This document shows, piece by piece, positions 7,609-16,224 of a DNA stretch of 48,334 bases (the first letter of the stretch is position 1; every line of letters starts with the position of its first letter). The DNA comes from Chloroflexota bacterium (GTDB taxonomy: Bacteria > Chloroflexota > Dehalococcoidia > CAUJGQ01): NCBI GenBank assembly GCA_963170165.1, contig CAUJGQ010000017.1, forward strand, positions 1 to 48,334. Reading direction: 5' to 3'. Both the position numbers and the translations under genes were made by a program. The notes beneath the pieces are model-generated. The model saw only the letters and a program-made list of their open reading frames with translations. It made no database searches and was not told the origin of the DNA.

Positions 7609-8472
7609 ATGCGTACACTCCTGCTTGGCGCCCAATCGCAGCTTGGATACGACATCCTTCGCACTTGGCCGGAGGGCGCTGTCACTCCACTCGGGCATGG
7701 TGATTGTGATGTGACGGACCTGGCAGCGGTGCGAGCAGCGGTGGCAGGTGCGCGGCCACAACTGGTGATTAATCTGGCTGCCTGGCACCGCGTTGACGAC
7801 ATCGAGCGCGACCCTGCCGAGGCGCTGCGTGTCAACGCACACGGCGCCTGGTGCGCGGCAACCGCGGCAGCGGAGCACGGCGCGGCGGTGATGTGGATCA
7901 GCACGGACTACGTTTTCCGAGGGTTGCCGGGGCGGCCGTACCGCGAGTCAGACCCAGCGGACCCCGTCAACGTCTACGGCGTCACCAAGGCAGCCGGTGA
8001 ACGACTCATCGCCCTGGCCAACCCACGGCACTGCGTCGTGCGGTCGTCAGGTCTGTATGGCGTCGCCGGTGCATCGGGCAAGGGCGGCAACTTCATCGAG
8101 ACCATGCTGCGATTGGCGCGCGAGGGCAAACCGCTGCGGGTGGTGGGTGATCAGGTCCTGGGTCCGACGGCGACCTCCGACCTGGCTCAGGCATTGCTCG
8201 CGCTGGCGCGCGCCGGCGCGTATGGTATCGCACATCTGACGAACGCCGGTGCGATCTCCTGGCACGACTTTGCCTTGCTGGCATTCCGGCTGTGCGGGGT
8301 GCGGCCAGCGCTCACCGCCGTGACCTCGGCGAAGTACGGCGCCCCGGCAGCCAGACCGGCGTACTCAGTGCTGGAGAACGGGCTAGCACGGGAGGTGGGG
8401 ATACCGCCACTCCGGCCGGTCGAGGAGGCGCTTGCCGCCTATCTGCGCGAGAAGGGCCATCTCTCGGCCTGA
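7609..8472 (+). CDS. rfbD: dTDP-4-dehydrorhamnose reductase-like SDR
   Basis: A 287-residue extended short-chain dehydrogenase. The N-terminal Rossmann motif is GAQSQLG (residues 7-13), the RmlD variant of G-x-x-G-Q-L-G, with D-x-x-D before the second helix. The active-site Y-x-x-x-K is V-Y-G-V-T-K-A-A-G-E and S-T-D-Y-V-F precedes it, as in RmlD. RmlD makes dTDP-L-rhamnose for cell-surface glycans using NADPH. The other rml genes are not in the window, so a related nucleotide-sugar reductase is possible. ATG is preceded by GGAG at 8 bases. It is followed by an inverted repeat. Confidence 0.8.
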   Translation: MRTLLLGAQSQLGYDILRTWPEGAVTPLGHGDCDVTDLAAVRAAVAGARPQLVINLAAWHRVDDIERDPAEALRVNAHGAWCAATAAAEHGAAVMWISTDYVFRGLPGRPYRESDPADPVNVYGVTKAAGERLIALANPRHCVVRSSGLYGVAGASGKGGNFIETMLRLAREGKPLRVVGDQVLGPTATSDLAQALLALARAGAYGIAHLTNAGAISWHDFALLAFRLCGVRPALTAVTSAKYGAPAARPAYSVLENGLAREVGIPPLRPVEEALAAYLREKGHLSA

Positions 8473-8481
8473 GCGCCGGCT

Positions 8482-8500
8482 ATTGGGCACGATGCCCAAT
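8482..8500. repeat. Perfect inverted repeat after the RmlD-like gene
   Basis: ATTGGGC (8482-8488), a 5-base loop and GCCCAAT (8494-8500) form a 7-bp hairpin 10 bases past the stop. A further CGCCGG/CCGGCG pair flanks it. No T-tract follows, so it may be a Rho-type or RNA-stability hairpin rather than a classical terminator. Confidence 0.45.
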
Positions 8501-8653
8501 GGGCCCGGTACGGACCGGCGGGGTGACCGCCGCACAAGCGCACAGCCTGACCTGAACGACCGCAAACCGGGAGAGTGACAACGCTGTTTCCCGGGCGCCG
8601 CCCGTGGCTGCCACCGCTCCGCCAATCTGCACGAAGCCGGTCCGCCCGCCTGC

Positions 8654-8682
8654 TTGACAGCTTCTGAGCCCGATGCTAGGGT
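8654..8682 (+). promoter_or_regulatory. Candidate promoter for the pyrE transcript
   Basis: A perfect TTGACA (8654-8659) is followed 17 bases later by TAGGGT (8677-8682). It lies about 240 bases before the pyrE start codon, which implies a long untranslated leader. I see no convincing gene between 8473 and 8923. Confidence 0.55.
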
Positions 8683-8878
8683 TCGAGCAGGCCAAGCTGT
8701 GGCCGCATGGGCTCCCGGCCAGCGATAGAGGGCGGAGTGCCATGAAGTTACACGCTCTCTGGTGCGTTCTGCAGACCGACAGGCCGGCCCTGCGCGGGAG
8801 CAGGGCGATATCAGGCAGGACCGCCGGTATGATCCCTCGGGGATGGGCGGCGACAGGGTAAGTCAATGCATGGGGCGG

Positions 8879-8903
8879 CGTCCGGTGGGACGGGGCCTTT
8901 TTT
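8879..8903 (+). terminator. Hairpin plus T-run in the pyrE leader (possible attenuator)
   Basis: CGTCC (8879-8883), a 4-base loop and GGACG (8888-8892) form a short stem, followed by GGGCC and six T residues (8898-8903), ending 20 bases before the pyrE start. The stem is short and separated from the T-run by 5 bases, so termination strength is doubtful, but its position inside a leader suggests attenuation of a pyrimidine gene. Confidence 0.35.
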
Positions 8904-8923
8904 CGTGTGCGGGGTACAGCGCG

Positions 8924-9574
8924 ATGGCTCGATCTGGGAGCACGGCAGGGAACCTGTGGCTGGCGAAGGAGCTATGGGAGCTGGGCGCGATCAAATTCGG
9001 CGACTTCAACGTCGGTCGCACCCTGCACTCACCGGTCTACGCCAATCTCCGGTTGCTGGTCAGCCGGCCCGTCACACTCGGCCGCATCGCTCGCGTGATG
9101 AAGGAGGAGACCGAGACACTCCTATCGATGCTGCATCCGCAGGTCTCACCCTTTAGCCTCGTGGCCGGCGTGCCGTTCGGCGGCCTCCACCTGGCTACCG
9201 CTTTCTCCCTTGCCTCGAAGGTCCCGATGATCTATCTGCACCCCGCCAAGGACGGCCGCGGCAATGTCATCGAGGGCAACTACGTTCCCGGTCAGACCGT
9301 GCTGATCATCGACGACCTGATCACCGGTGGCACCAGCCTGATCGAGACGGCGCAGCATCTGCGCGAAAAGGGCCTCGTGGTCAAGGATGCCATCGTGCTG
9401 CTCGACCGCCGCCAAGGCGGACGCGAGCGCATCAAGCGGCACAACCTTCACCTGATTCCCTTGCTTGACATGGAAACACTGCTCAACTACCTGATGTCGC
9501 ACGGGAAGATCAGTGAGGAGTGGTACCGGCGCAGCCTCGAGTACCTTGCCAATCCCCAGCGCATCGCCGATTAG
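8924..9574 (+). CDS. pyrE: Orotate phosphoribosyltransferase
   Basis: A 216-residue PRTase. ATG 8924 is chosen because it gives the usual OPRT length, with CGGGGT about 8 bases upstream; longer in-frame starts (8870, 8762) run through the leader hairpin. The PRPP-binding motif is VLIIDDLITGGTSL (paired acidic residues and T-G-G-T-S). The N-terminal GAIKFGDF matches the OPRT hood region, with S-P-V-Y-A-N-L-R-L-L following. It converts orotate and PRPP to OMP in pyrimidine synthesis. It stands alone, convergent with the CapA-like gene 2 bp away. Leader hairpin and long 5' region hint at attenuation control. Confidence 0.85.
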   Translation: MARSGSTAGNLWLAKELWELGAIKFGDFNVGRTLHSPVYANLRLLVSRPVTLGRIARVMKEETETLLSMLHPQVSPFSLVAGVPFGGLHLATAFSLASKVPMIYLHPAKDGRGNVIEGNYVPGQTVLIIDDLITGGTSLIETAQHLREKGLVVKDAIVLLDRRQGGRERIKRHNLHLIPLLDMETLLNYLMSHGKISEEWYRRSLEYLANPQRIAD

Positions 9575-9576
9575 CT

Positions 9577-11271
9577 TCACTGCCCGGTGGCCAGCGCGTC
9601 GGTCAGCCGGTACAGGCGGTCGAGCACGCGCCGGGCATCAGCCCCCTCCACCGGTACCGGCCGTCCCTCGCGCTCATCGATGATGGCGGGTATCAGCCGC
9701 AGCGTCCGGACGCCCTGCCGGTCCAGCGTGACGCGCACGATTGCGGTCAGTACGGAAGGCAGGCCCGGCTGCCGGCGATCATCGGCGTCGAGATCGAACA
9801 CGAAGTTGCCCAGGCTGTGCACCACGGGCACGCCTCGGTAGTACTCGATGCCCTGAAGCACGTGGGGGTGTCCGCCGAGCACCAGCGCCGCACCACTGTC
9901 TATGGCTGCCCGGGCCAGTTCACGTTGCACACCGTTCGGGTTAGCGGTGTACTCATACCCGGCGTGGATTGACACGATGACGACGTCCGCACTGGTCCGG
10001 GCGGCGGTGACATCGCGGCGGACTGCTTCTGCTGTCCCCCAGGCCACCCCTGGCCGGCCCGGCGCCGCGGCCATGCTCTGGGCACGGAAGCTGCTCACGC
10101 TGTCGTCGGGGACGTTGACGTATGCCAGCAGCGCCACCCGGAGGCCGTGGACCGTCACCAGGGCCGGCGCATGAGCCGCTGCGGCGTCCGGTCCGGCGCC
10201 GGCAAAGGCGATGCCCACCGCGCGGAGCGCCTGCAACGTGTCGGTGACACCTTCGGCGCCGTAGTCCGTCAGGTGGTTGTTGGCCAGCGACAGCAGGTTG
10301 AAGCCGCCGGCGCGCAGGGCAGCGGTCGTCTGTTCGGCCGCCGCACGAAACACGTAGTCTTTGCGGGCGGCCGTTCCCCGGCTGGTCAGCGCCATTTCCA
10401 GGTTTCCAAATCGGAGATCGGCCGCGGCCATCACCGGCTGGACAGCGGCGAAGGGATACTCAGTGCCCCGCTGCGCCATCAGCGTTGGGAGTGAGCGGCC
10501 GAGCATGATGTCGCCAACCGCGTCCAGCACCACCGGGCGTTGACGTCGCGCGGCCAGCTCACGCCGCAGCCGGTCCGCCAGGGCCTCCGCCTCATCAGCA
10601 TCAGCAGGGCGGGCCACCAGTACCCGATGCTCGGCCAGCGGGTAGCCCGGCGCATCGGGTAGCTGGCCATCGACGTGCAACGACTTCTCGCCCACTCCTG
10701 GCCCGCCGGCGGCGTCTATCCGCAGCGTGCCACGCACAACAGGCTCGGACCCTGCTGGAGCCAGCGAGGACGCATCGATACCCAAGACCCGCGCGACCAG
10801 ACCGGCGTCATGGTCGGGGGCTGCCTGAAGCTGCACAGGCGCGGACGGCCCGCCCACCTCTTTCCAGTCGCGCACCCGTCCGGCGGCGATGTCCCTCGCC
10901 TGCTGGGCCGTGATCGCTTCGAGGGGATAGGTCAGCGGCGCGACCAGGGCGACGGCCTTGCGCTCGACGTTGACCGCCACCAACTCTGCCGAAACCGGGG
11001 CGGCCGTGAGTGCGAAGCGGGCCGATCGGTTGACGACCGCGCGGGCTGCTTGCTCTGGGCCAGCTGTCTCCATCAGCATGTCGCCAGTGAGACCGAGAGC
11101 CGCCAGCGCCGCGCCGTGTTCTGCCCGCCAGGAACCGGCGACCGCCAGCGGCTCTACCAAGGACACCAGGGGACGCTCGATGCGCAGCGTAGGTCCGCCG
11201 TGCTGGCAGGCTACGAGCACTGGCCAGAGCAGGGCGATCAGTACCAGCTTGGCGGGTCGTGGCAGGCGCAC
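9577..11271 (-). CDS. Lipoprotein: PstS-like domain fused to CapA-type metallophosphatase
   Basis: A 564-residue exported protein starting at GTG 11271 behind GGGGAAG. A lipobox L-V-A-C gives Cys22 as the lipid anchor. Residues about 28-245 resemble the phosphate-binding PstS fold: the stretch 'ITAQQARDIAAGRVRDWKEVGG' matches PstS I-x-x-G-x-I-x-x-W-x-x-V-G-G. Residues about 248-530 form the CapA/PgsA calcineurin-like domain, with D-A-V-G-D-I-M-L-G-R, F-G-N-L-E, L-A-N-N-H-L-T-D-Y-G and G-G-H-P-H. CapA proteins take part in polyglutamate capsule export or act as metallophosphatases. No pgsB/pgsC neighbours are present, so capsule function is not supported; phosphate-linked sensing or hydrolysis outside the membrane is possible. 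Confidence 0.75.
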   Translation of the reverse strand: MRLPRPAKLVLIALLWPVLVACQHGGPTLRIERPLVSLVEPLAVAGSWRAEHGAALAALGLTGDMLMETAGPEQAARAVVNRSARFALTAAPVSAELVAVNVERKAVALVAPLTYPLEAITAQQARDIAAGRVRDWKEVGGPSAPVQLQAAPDHDAGLVARVLGIDASSLAPAGSEPVVRGTLRIDAAGGPGVGEKSLHVDGQLPDAPGYPLAEHRVLVARPADADEAEALADRLRRELAARRQRPVVLDAVGDIMLGRSLPTLMAQRGTEYPFAAVQPVMAAADLRFGNLEMALTSRGTAARKDYVFRAAAEQTTAALRAGGFNLLSLANNHLTDYGAEGVTDTLQALRAVGIAFAGAGPDAAAAHAPALVTVHGLRVALLAYVNVPDDSVSSFRAQSMAAAPGRPGVAWGTAEAVRRDVTAARTSADVVIVSIHAGYEYTANPNGVQRELARAAIDSGAALVLGGHPHVLQGIEYYRGVPVVHSLGNFVFDLDADDRRQPGLPSVLTAIVRVTLDRQGVRTLRLIPAIIDEREGRPVPVEGADARRVLDRLYRLTDALATGQ

Positions 11272-11377
11272 TGATTTCTTCCCCGGAAGCGTAGGGCCAG
11301 GGTAGCAGGATCGCAGGGCGGGGGGAGCGCTACGATGTCAGAGAGCGCACCGTTTCGCGCGTCATGAGAGGGCTGGT

Positions 11378-12109
11378 ATGACTCGCTGGGCCGGGCTGGC
11401 CATGCTGATCATCGGGCTGCTGAGTGCCGCCTGTTCCAAGGATAAAACAGCGTCCGACCAGGCGCGGGTCACCGCCACACCCTCTCCTTCACCGGCTGCC
11501 ACGGCCGCCACGGAGGCCGGCTGCTTTGCCGGGCTGCGGACTTACCGGTACACCGGCACGGTTGATCTCAAGCTGCCACCGAGCCTTGGCGGCTCGAACT
11601 TCAGAGATATCGCGGTCAGCGGCGCCCAGGTGAGCCCAGACCGCAACCAGACGCGGTTGGTGACGGCGCAGGGCACCTTTGAACTGATCACCATCGACGG
11701 TGACGCCTGGGTGCGGTCTGGCAGCGGAGCGTGGGAGAAGAATCCGCGCAACCTGGGGCCGCAGTTTAGCATCAACCCGCGCGACATATGCCGAACGAGC
11801 CCGGCCGAACTGGAGCGGCTGGGCGTCCGGCCGCAGCGCGAGACCATCAACGGTACTTCGGTGCTCAAGTACACCGCTACGAAGGAGCAACTAAGCCGTG
11901 CCAATGCCGGCTTTGGCGGCGCCGGGGGCTTGCTCACCGCCCTATTCGATGATGTGGTGTTAACGCTGTGGGTGAGCGAGCAGGAGCGCTGGCCGGTGCG
12001 CCTCGACCTGCAGGCTGAGCAGACGGGCACGGACGCAATCTCGCTACGGGCGGGTTTCACCATAAGCGACTTCAACAAGAGCGACATCGCCATCACGGCG
12101 CCGAACTGA
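11378..12109 (+). CDS. Predicted lipoprotein, LppX/LprG-like fold possible
   Basis: A 243-residue lipoprotein. ATG 11378 follows GAGAGGG. The signal peptide ends in the lipobox L-S-A-A-C (Cys19), followed by a Ser/Thr/Pro/Ala-rich linker (about 25-47). The mature part has alternating strands ('YRYTGTVDLKLP', 'TLWVSEQERWPVRLDLQ') with the feel of the LolA/LppX/LprG lipid-binding half-barrel, but no motif proves it. It is followed 4 bp later by an ArsA-like gene, indicating one transcript. Function unknown; a lipid or hydrophobic ligand carrier is the best guess. Confidence 0.65.
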   Translation: MTRWAGLAMLIIGLLSAACSKDKTASDQARVTATPSPSPAATAATEAGCFAGLRTYRYTGTVDLKLPPSLGGSNFRDIAVSGAQVSPDRNQTRLVTAQGTFELITIDGDAWVRSGSGAWEKNPRNLGPQFSINPRDICRTSPAELERLGVRPQRETINGTSVLKYTATKEQLSRANAGFGGAGGLLTALFDDVVLTLWVSEQERWPVRLDLQAEQTGTDAISLRAGFTISDFNKSDIAITAPN

Positions 12110-12113
12110 GTAC

Positions 12114-13145
12114 ATGCGGCTGATCATCATCACCGGCATGGGTGGAGCCGGCGTCTCGACCGTGGCGGGCTGGACAGCCGCCCGGTGTGGCGCAGGCGGA
12201 CGGCGGGTACGGTTGCTGGACGCCTCTGGTGGACCGCCGCTGCCAAACGCCAGCATTCCGCCGGTGCGGGTGGTCCCGCACGCTGAACTCGCCCGCTGGC
12301 CGGCCATCGAGGCATGGCTGGCGGACCTCGCCGGTGAACGTGACGCGACGGCGCTGACAGCGGCGCTGGCCGCATCGAGTGTCGCCGACCTCCTTTCGCT
12401 ACTGGCAATCGCCCGCGCGTTGAGCGACGACGGCGGTGCATGCGTGATTGTGGATGCGCCGCCCGTGGCTGCCGCCCACCGGATGCTGACGCTGCCCGCG
12501 CTGGCAGCCAGACTGGGTCCGCTCCCACGGCGAGCCGGTGGCGGGCGCGTTGCACGTGCGCTGGCGCGACAGCTCGTGGATGCACCGCTGCCGTCCAGTG
12601 CGGCACTGGACGAACTTGCAGACTGGCACCAGCGACTGGCAGCCTTGGCAGCGGTGCTCGCCGACCCAGAAACCTCGGCGGTGCGGGTGGTGCTGCGTGG
12701 AGGGCCCCAGGCTACGCGTAGCGCACGAGAGTTACTGGCGCCGCTGGTGCTGAGCGGCCTTCCGCTCGACACGATCTACTCTGCTTTTGATGAAGAGGAT
12801 GCGGGCGCCCCGGAAGAGCAGTTATGTGAAGCGCTGCATCCGCTTCTTGTCAGTCCCTGGCCACTGGGAACTGCCAGCGACCCGGCCCAGCCGGGGAGAT
12901 CGCTGCCACCACTACAGCTGCAGCACACCGGCAGCGCGACGCGGCTGCTCCTACCGCTGCCGCTACAGTCACGCGCTGCGTTGACGCTGCGCCAGCAGGG
13001 TAGCCGGATTGTCATTTCCGCCGGCGGCGCCACCCGTGAGGTGGGGTTGCCTGACACCGTTGCGGGCCAGCAGTGCACCGGCGCTACCTACGATGGCGCG
13101 ACGCTGACGCTGGCGTTTGAGCCTGCTCCGGTGGCATCATCCTGA
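12114..13145 (+). CDS. ArsA-like ATPase-fold protein with degenerate P-loop
   Basis: A 343-residue protein of the ArsA/GET3 (SIMIBI) fold. The N terminus LIIITGMGGAGVSTVAG is the deviant Walker A, but the signature lysine (residue 9) is Met and the P-loop lysine (residue 14) is Val. A switch-like V-I-V-D-A-P-P lies near residue 119. The last 80 residues ('LLLPLPLQSR', 'GLPDTVAGQQCTGATYDGATLTLAFEP') look like the alpha-crystallin/HSP20-type domain found at the C terminus of many ArsA-like proteins. No arsenite-site cysteines are apparent. It may bind nucleotide poorly or serve as a membrane-targeting factor; it is coupled to the upstream lipoprotein. Confidence 0.65.
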   Translation: MRLIIITGMGGAGVSTVAGWTAARCGAGGRRVRLLDASGGPPLPNASIPPVRVVPHAELARWPAIEAWLADLAGERDATALTAALAASSVADLLSLLAIARALSDDGGACVIVDAPPVAAAHRMLTLPALAARLGPLPRRAGGGRVARALARQLVDAPLPSSAALDELADWHQRLAALAAVLADPETSAVRVVLRGGPQATRSARELLAPLVLSGLPLDTIYSAFDEEDAGAPEEQLCEALHPLLVSPWPLGTASDPAQPGRSLPPLQLQHTGSATRLLLPLPLQSRAALTLRQQGSRIVISAGGATREVGLPDTVAGQQCTGATYDGATLTLAFEPAPVASS

Positions 13146-13262
13146 CGGGGCCGGGCGGCACAGGCGCAACGGCTCTGATAGACTCTGACCGAATTCGCGC
13201 GGGCGAAAGGCCCGCCCCGCCGGCCCAGACGACACCGGCGGCAGCGGATATGGGGTGTGTTA

Positions 13263-14552
13263 ATGCCCAGCGAGACGTTGACCGTCACAGACAACCGCAC
13301 CGGTAAGACCTACGAGCTGCCCATCAGCGATGGCACGATTCGCGCCACCGATCTGCGGCAGATCCGGATCTCGCCGGACGATTTTGGGCTGATGAGCTAT
13401 GACCCGGCGTTCATGAACACCGCGTCGTGCCGCTCGGCCATCACGTTCATTGACGGCGACCAGGGGATTCTCGAATACCGCGGCTATCCGATCGAGCAAC
13501 TTGCCGAGCAAAGCAACTTCCTCGAAGTCGCCTATCTGCTGATCTACGGTGAGCTTCCGACAAAAGAGCAGTTCGAAACCTTCCGATACCACATCACCCA
13601 TCACACGTTTGTGCACGAGAACATCAAGGAGTTCATGCGCGGCTTCCGCCATGATGCCCACCCGATGGGGATGCTGCTCGGTACGGTGGGGGCGCTGTCT
13701 ACGTTCTACCCAGACGCCAAGCTGATCAACGATGCGCGTTCACGCGAGATCCAAACGCACCGGCTGATTGCGAAGGTGCCGACGATCTCGGCATTCTGCT
13801 ACCGGCACTCGTTGGGGCTACCGTACGTATACCCCGACAACGACCTGTCCTATACCGGCAACTTCCTCAGCATGATGTTCAAGATGACCGAGGCCAAATA
13901 CCAGCCCAACCCGGTGCTGGAGAAGGCGCTCGATGTCTTCTTCATCCTGCACGCTGATCACGAGCAAAACGCCGGCACCAATGCTGTCCGCGCCATTGGC
14001 TCCACCGAGGTTGACCCCTACTCCGCCGTGGCGGGTGGCATCGGCGCTCTGTACGGGCCACTCCACGGCGGCGCAAACGAGGCCGTGCTCCGCATGTTGC
14101 GCGAGATCGGCAGCGTGGACCGGGTCCCGGACTTCATCAAGGGCGTGAAGAACGGCGAACGGTTGCTGATGGGTTTCGGCCACCGGGTGTACAAGAACTA
14201 CGATCCGCGCGCCCGCGCCATCAAGAAGGCAGCGGACTCGGTCTTCGAGGTGACCGGCGTCAATCCGCTGCTCAAGATCGGGTTGGAGCTAGAGCGCATC
14301 GCCCTCGAGGACGATTACTTCATCAAGCGCAAGCTCTATCCGAATGTCGACTTCTTCTCTGGCTTGATTTATGAAGCGATGGGCCTGCCGGCCGAGATCT
14401 TCACGGTGCTGTTTGCCATTCCGCGTACGGCCGGCTGGCTGGCACAGTGGCTGGAGATGACAGCCGACCCTGAGCAGAAGATCGCCCGCCCGCGCCAGGT
14501 ATACACCGGCCAGCGCCGCCGCGATTACATCCCCGTCTCACAACGCGGATAA
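13263..14552 (+). CDS. gltA: Citrate synthase
   Basis: A 429-residue type II citrate synthase. ATG 13263 follows GGGG by 7 bases. Catalytic residues are visible: His in F-I-L-H-A-D-H-E-Q-N, His in G-P-L-H-G-G-A-N-E, H in G-F-G-H-R-V-Y-K-N-Y-D-P-R and Asp in N-V-D-F-F-S-G. It condenses oxaloacetate and acetyl-CoA at the entry of the TCA cycle. The N-terminal strand region (TLTVTDNRTGKTYELPI) is characteristic of hexameric bacterial enzymes that are often NADH-sensitive. The gene is monocistronic, with a hairpin 24 bp past the stop. Confidence 0.95.
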   Translation: MPSETLTVTDNRTGKTYELPISDGTIRATDLRQIRISPDDFGLMSYDPAFMNTASCRSAITFIDGDQGILEYRGYPIEQLAEQSNFLEVAYLLIYGELPTKEQFETFRYHITHHTFVHENIKEFMRGFRHDAHPMGMLLGTVGALSTFYPDAKLINDARSREIQTHRLIAKVPTISAFCYRHSLGLPYVYPDNDLSYTGNFLSMMFKMTEAKYQPNPVLEKALDVFFILHADHEQNAGTNAVRAIGSTEVDPYSAVAGGIGALYGPLHGGANEAVLRMLREIGSVDRVPDFIKGVKNGERLLMGFGHRVYKNYDPRARAIKKAADSVFEVTGVNPLLKIGLELERIALEDDYFIKRKLYPNVDFFSGLIYEAMGLPAEIFTVLFAIPRTAGWLAQWLEMTADPEQKIARPRQVYTGQRRRDYIPVSQRG

Positions 14553-14575
14553 CCGACAACCGGCCCGGCCTGCGT

Positions 14576-14607
14576 GCAGCGCCTCCCACCACCCCGGGGG
14601 GCGCTGC
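14576..14607 (+). terminator. Hairpin terminator after citrate synthase
   Basis: GCAGCGCC (14576-14583) pairs with GGCGCTGC (14600-14607), an 8-bp GC-rich stem with a 16-base loop followed by TCGTT. Position 24 bp beyond gltA supports a terminator role despite the weak T-tract. Confidence 0.5.
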
Positions 14608-14656
14608 TCGTTGGTGGCAACCAGCATCCATAAGCGACGAGGCGGCGCCGGTCGCG

Positions 14657-14665
14657 TGCTATAAT
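14657..14665 (+). promoter_or_regulatory. Extended -10 promoter of the RDD operon
   Basis: TGC followed by a perfect TATAAT (14660-14665), 44 bases before the RDD start codon. No good -35 is present, as is usual for extended -10 promoters. Confidence 0.55.
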
Positions 14666-14709
14666 CGGCAGTGCCGCGGCCCCCGGCTGCAGCGCGCTGA
14701 GGAGGATAT

Positions 14710-15288
14710 GTGGCGGTCGCCGAACGCGTTGCCAGCCTCAGCGCCGTCCGTCCGGCGCCGTTCGCCAGCCGCCTGCTGGCCTATCTCCTTGACTGGCTGG
14801 TTGCTTTCATCTTGACCTGTGTGTTCCTTGCCGCCGGTGGGTTGATCGTGCTCATTGCCTCAGACATGGCGAGAGAGGATGCCCCGGATCGAGCAATGGC
14901 TGCCGGCGTGGCAACGGCTGCGATGGCAGCCCCGGTGTGGCTGGTCGTGACGCTGACCGGCTGGACCATGGCCGGCCGCTCCGCCGGCAAGCTGGCGCTC
15001 GACCTGAAGATCGTCACCCGGCGCGGACGCCCCCCGGGCTTCGGGCGCGCGCTGATACGACTGACCGTTGCCCTGATCGAGTCGGCGCCACTGGCGGCTG
15101 CTCCGGTGGTCGCGGTACTCATGTACCTTGCGGACGACAGCCGGGCCGCACTCCGACTGGGTGCACCGGCGGCGGCGGGGCTGCTGATACCGCTGGCCAG
15201 CGCCATTTGCACGCTGGCCGACCGCCAGCACCGCGCCCTGCATGACTTCGCTGCCGGCACGCGCGTGGTGCGCGAGGATGCACCCTAG
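14710..15288 (+). CDS. RDD-family integral membrane protein
   Basis: A 192-residue membrane protein starting at GTG 14710, preceded by GAGGAGGA at a short distance. The RDD signature is present: F-A-S-R-L-L-A-Y-L-L-D-W opening the first membrane segment, then a second near residue 72-92 and the G-R-S-A-G-K-L-A-L-D-L-K-I-V motif after it. Two further hydrophobic segments follow (about 118-140, 153-172). RDD proteins are poorly characterised; some act in ion transport. It is followed 19 bp later by another membrane protein gene. Confidence 0.75.
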   Translation: MAVAERVASLSAVRPAPFASRLLAYLLDWLVAFILTCVFLAAGGLIVLIASDMAREDAPDRAMAAGVATAAMAAPVWLVVTLTGWTMAGRSAGKLALDLKIVTRRGRPPGFGRALIRLTVALIESAPLAAAPVVAVLMYLADDSRAALRLGAPAAAGLLIPLASAICTLADRQHRALHDFAAGTRVVREDAP

Positions 15289-15306
15289 CTCGAAGGATCA
15301 GCGCCG

Positions 15307-16224
15307 ATGACCCGACGGCCGGGCCGCTCGCCCAATGCCAGGCAATCATCCGGTCAGGCGTGGAATGTGCGCCGGCGTAGCCTGGCCGACGACGACGCCT
15401 CCGGCCGGGTGCAGATGCTGGGCCTGCTCGTGATCTTGTCCATATCGGCCCTGCTGGCGTTGCACGGGCTGGCGCTGGCTACCAGCGCCGGCAATGCCGG
15501 CCGCACGCTTCGGAGCATTCTTCCACCGCTGACCGACCTCGACCAGGCGCTGGCGGCACATCGTGATGCCGTCCGTGCTCAGGCGCCGGCAGGCGAACCA
15601 GTCGCGGTGCCAGGCGTGCCACTGGCCATCCATATCCCCGCCGAGGTCGCTGCCGGTGAGGATGCCACTATCCACCGCGTGGCCGCAGATGCGATGGCCA
15701 GGGCCGTCCGGGACGAGGGCGCCTCCGCATTTCGCGCCGATGGAACGGCCACAGGAAAGCCGGGGCTGTTCAGCCGTCAATGGACGGTCGAACGTACCCT
15801 CACCCTGCTGACTGCCGGGAGTCACGATCGGTTCGTCCGCCTGCGCACGTATGCCCTGCTGCCGGCGATCGTGTTTGGCGTGCTGCTCGCCTGGGCCAGC
15901 GGCCTGCGCCGTGCCCCGGTGTCGCTGGGGAGTGCCGTGGTATTCGGCGCAATGCTCGGTGTACTGTTCGCATTACTCGGGCGAATGGCAGCTTGGGTGG
16001 TCGGTTCGGGCGCCGGTGGCGTGACGGCCGAGATCGTGGGCCGGGTGGCGCGCGACCTCTCGATGACCGTGATCGCGGTGGCGGTGGCTGCCGGTGCGGG
16101 TGGCGCGCTGGCCGCCGTGGCCGGCGCAGTCGTCGTACGGGCGCTGCCCGAGGAGGCAGGGTGGGGCGGGCTAACGACGAGCGGTGGGCGCGGCGCTCGT
16201 CCCAACCAGTGGGAGGAAGGCTAA
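15307..16224 (+). CDS. Unknown integral membrane protein
   Basis: A 305-residue protein I cannot assign. A basic N-terminal tail (1-33) is followed by a membrane segment (about 37-58), a 120-residue presumably extracytoplasmic region, and three hydrophobic segments (about 180-198, 206-228, 243-272), ending with a Gly-rich polar tail. No motif was recognised. Its TAA stop overlaps the ATG of the GYD gene by one base (TAATG), so the two are translationally coupled, and it shares an operon with the RDD gene. Confidence 0.6.
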   Translation: MTRRPGRSPNARQSSGQAWNVRRRSLADDDASGRVQMLGLLVILSISALLALHGLALATSAGNAGRTLRSILPPLTDLDQALAAHRDAVRAQAPAGEPVAVPGVPLAIHIPAEVAAGEDATIHRVAADAMARAVRDEGASAFRADGTATGKPGLFSRQWTVERTLTLLTAGSHDRFVRLRTYALLPAIVFGVLLAWASGLRRAPVSLGSAVVFGAMLGVLFALLGRMAAWVVGSGAGGVTAEIVGRVARDLSMTVIAVAVAAGAGGALAAVAGAVVVRALPEEAGWGGLTTSGGRGARPNQWEEG

